Shown one piece after another: positions 62,569 through 64,000 of a stretch of 64,000 bases of DNA. The DNA lies in NCBI RefSeq assembly GCF_011075055.1, contig NC_058154.1, positions 930,001 to 994,000 on the forward strand. The letters run 5' to 3'. Source of the DNA: Mangifera indica. Its lineage: Eukaryota > Streptophyta > Magnoliopsida > Sapindales > Anacardiaceae. How positions within the stretch are numbered: position 1 is the stretch's first letter; every line of letters begins with the position of its first letter. The notes below the pieces were generated by a model. It was not told where the DNA came from and did not search any database. It was given only the letters and a program-made list of their open reading frames with translations. The translations under genes were made by a program, and so were the position numbers.

Positions 62569-63041
62569 GATATATTATTACGTGATTAAATATTATTTTA
62601 TTTTTAATTTAAAATTATCTAATTATATAATAATATATTATTTGTATATCTAAATTGTATATTAAAAATGTATATACGTAGTTTTATTGTTTTAATATTT
62701 TTTTCTAAAGGTATGTATAATTTGATTCAAACTATAAAATCAAATTAAACCATTTAAAAATTACAGTTTAATTTATAAAATGGTTTGGTTTATATTATAA
62801 ATTTTTCAAATCATTTCTTTCAATTTGGACAATTTTCAAACCGAACCAAACTATAAACTGTATTTTTAAAAAAATATATATATATACACACACACAACTA
62901 TATTTGATAAAAATTTTCAATAAGTGATTAGATGTACAACTTCTTTTTCCATATTTATTTTGTTATTTTCTTTATATGTATATTATATATTTCATATTTA
63001 TTTTACATATTTATATTATATTATATAAAACTATAATTCAA
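61681..63041. other. AT-rich spacer with a TA run
   Basis: No gene. A MITE-like stretch at about 62470-62690 encloses the (TA)n run. The remainder is low-complexity AT-rich DNA. Confidence 0.4.
62507..62565. repeat. (TA)n microsatellite, about 58 bp, inside MITE-like sequence
   Basis: Pure AT run. The right flank attattacgtgattaaatat and later acgtagttttattg are family A-like, as for the run at 16179-16234. Confidence 0.8.
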
Positions 63042-63212
63042 TAAGTAATATTATGCGTACCCATTTTAAATACATAAATAGATACACACTTATACATGTC
63101 ATCATGTAATTATGTATTACTTTATCTTTAATTTAAATCCCTCAAATACTTAAAGACACATATCAAATATGTATTTATTTATGTACTTAAAGTAAGTACG
63201 CATAATTTTATT
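63042..63212. mobile_element. 171-bp MITE, family A copy 5 (perfect 9-bp duplication)
   Basis: Starts taagtaatattatgcgtacc and ends tacgcataattttatt. The exact duplication ataattcaa is at 63033-63041 and 63213-63221. The arms share tacacttatacatgtcatca and the aatttaaatc core with other copies. Confidence 0.88.
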
Positions 63213-63419
63213 ATAATTCAATTAATTTTATTAAATAATATATATTTATAAGTAAATAATTTTAATTAATTCAAACCATAATTTAAACTAAACTGTATTT
63301 TTTAGTTTAGTTTAAAACATAAAATAATTTAATTTCGTTTGACAATTTTTTAAATTATTTTTTATTTGATTTAAAAAAACCTTTTAGACTATATCAAACT
63401 AAATCATACATACCCTTAA

Positions 63420-63718
63420 GGTTAGATTCGAATCGAGTCTATAGTAAAGCTCGAGCTCGTAGAAGTCTAGTTTAAATTTGATTTGAATTTGACTTGACTC
63501 ATTTTAAGCTCGAGTTTTTAACTATTTCGTTATCAAAATGACGTCATTTTAATAAATATTAGTCAAAACGATGTTATTTTGTATCAAAAATTTTTATTAA
63601 AAAATTTGACGAGTAACTTAAGCTCGACTAAACGTATATAAGACTGACTCATTTCAAATTTATTTAAACTGAACTTAAATTCAAATTCAAATAGATTCGA
63701 TTTGAATCTAACCCTCCG
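63420..63718. mobile_element. 299-bp terminal-inverted-repeat element with 9-bp duplication
   Basis: The left end ggttagattcgaatcgag mirrors the right end ttcgatttgaatctaacc, which is followed by ctccg. The sequence tacccttaa is exact at 63411-63419 and 63719-63727. The centre holds aaaatgacgtcatttt and aaaacgatgttatttt. It is non-coding. The 5-bp asymmetry at the right end is unexplained. A related degenerate copy is at 61300-61680. Confidence 0.6.
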
Positions 63719-63727
63719 TACCCTTAA

Positions 63728-64000
63728 TAATTTTTTTTTCCTTTTGATAATTAAAGAATGGTTACTTGGTTAGCGGGAGAGAACGTTCTTGCGTGAGTCG
63801 GCATTTCAGAATAATCTTTGTCCGACATTGGTGGCGGGGTCAATCAGCCATCTGCACACCCAAATATTTCAGAAAATATCAAGAAACTCTATCAAATATT
63901 CAAATTTTAAAATAAGATTTTTTTTAAAAAATTTGCTTAACAACTTCGTAACGTAATTTCCAAGAAGATTTCTATTTTCTATATTAAAAAAAACTAATAA
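63728..64000. other. Right-edge spacer
   Basis: AT-rich DNA with a short GC-moderate patch around 63770-63850. No gene or repeat boundary is seen before the window ends. Confidence 0.4.

Overview
This window is nuclear DNA from a flowering plant, almost certainly a eudicot. The protein-coding genes have many GT-AG introns, the spacers are very AT-rich, and several protein families are plant-specific (AS1/PHANTASTICA, POLTERGEIST-like PP2C, three-repeat MYB, PRT6). I cannot name the species from sequence alone. All exon models below were built by hand from open frames, splice signals and reading-phase agreement. None has transcript support.

Layout from left to right: (1) 430-2632 minus, a conserved-looking unknown 304-residue protein; (2) 2.7-5.1 kb, a tandem duplication and a GC-rich hAT-type element; (3) 5105-5660 minus, a small unknown protein; (4) 6152-9427 minus, a WDR44-like WD40 protein; (5) 9.4-12.6 kb, repeats with a copia remnant; (6) 13622-15631 plus, a complete 377-residue actin; (7) 19007-21436 minus, a POLTERGEIST-like phosphatase; (8) 21.4-26.0 kb, nested miniature transposons; (9) 26025-26393 plus, a metallothionein-like gene; (10) 26488-27566 minus, an internally deleted, frameshifted relic of a KIN-10 kinesin; (11) 28560-32265 plus, a MYB3R factor; (12) 34870-35882, a second copy of the hAT-type element; (13) 35983-48784 minus, the N-degron E3 ligase PRT6 in 17 exons, with two miniature LTR elements (TRIMs) in its introns; (14) 50338-51653 plus, a methyl-CpG-binding-domain protein; (15) 52697-53758 minus, AS1/PHANTASTICA; (16) 54-64 kb, the AS1 leader and upstream region, then gene-poor AT-rich DNA.

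The gene order recalls Arabidopsis. PRT6, MYB3R5, a KIN-10 kinesin, MT2B, PLL2 and a WD40 gene lie in the At5g02310-At5g02430 interval, while an actin (ACT1), AS1 and the paralogous WD40 gene lie around At2g37620-At2g37670. The window seems to keep, on one segment, an ancestral order that Arabidopsis split between two duplicated segments. The locus identifiers are from memory and need checking. The genes do not form one pathway. Several do concern cell division and meristem or leaf patterning (MYB3R, KIN-10 relic, PLL phosphatase, AS1), and PRT6 is the oxygen and nitric oxide sensing N-degron ligase.

The most unusual items are the KIN-10 relic, which keeps both protein ends but has lost the motor core; the metallothionein-like protein lacking the N-terminal cysteine cluster; a 171-172 bp MITE family with 9-bp target duplications; paired G-rich hAT-type elements with intact 8-bp duplications; a 427-bp TRIM; a GC-AG intron in PRT6; and two upstream ORFs in the AS1 leader, one overlapping the AS1 start codon as ATGA.
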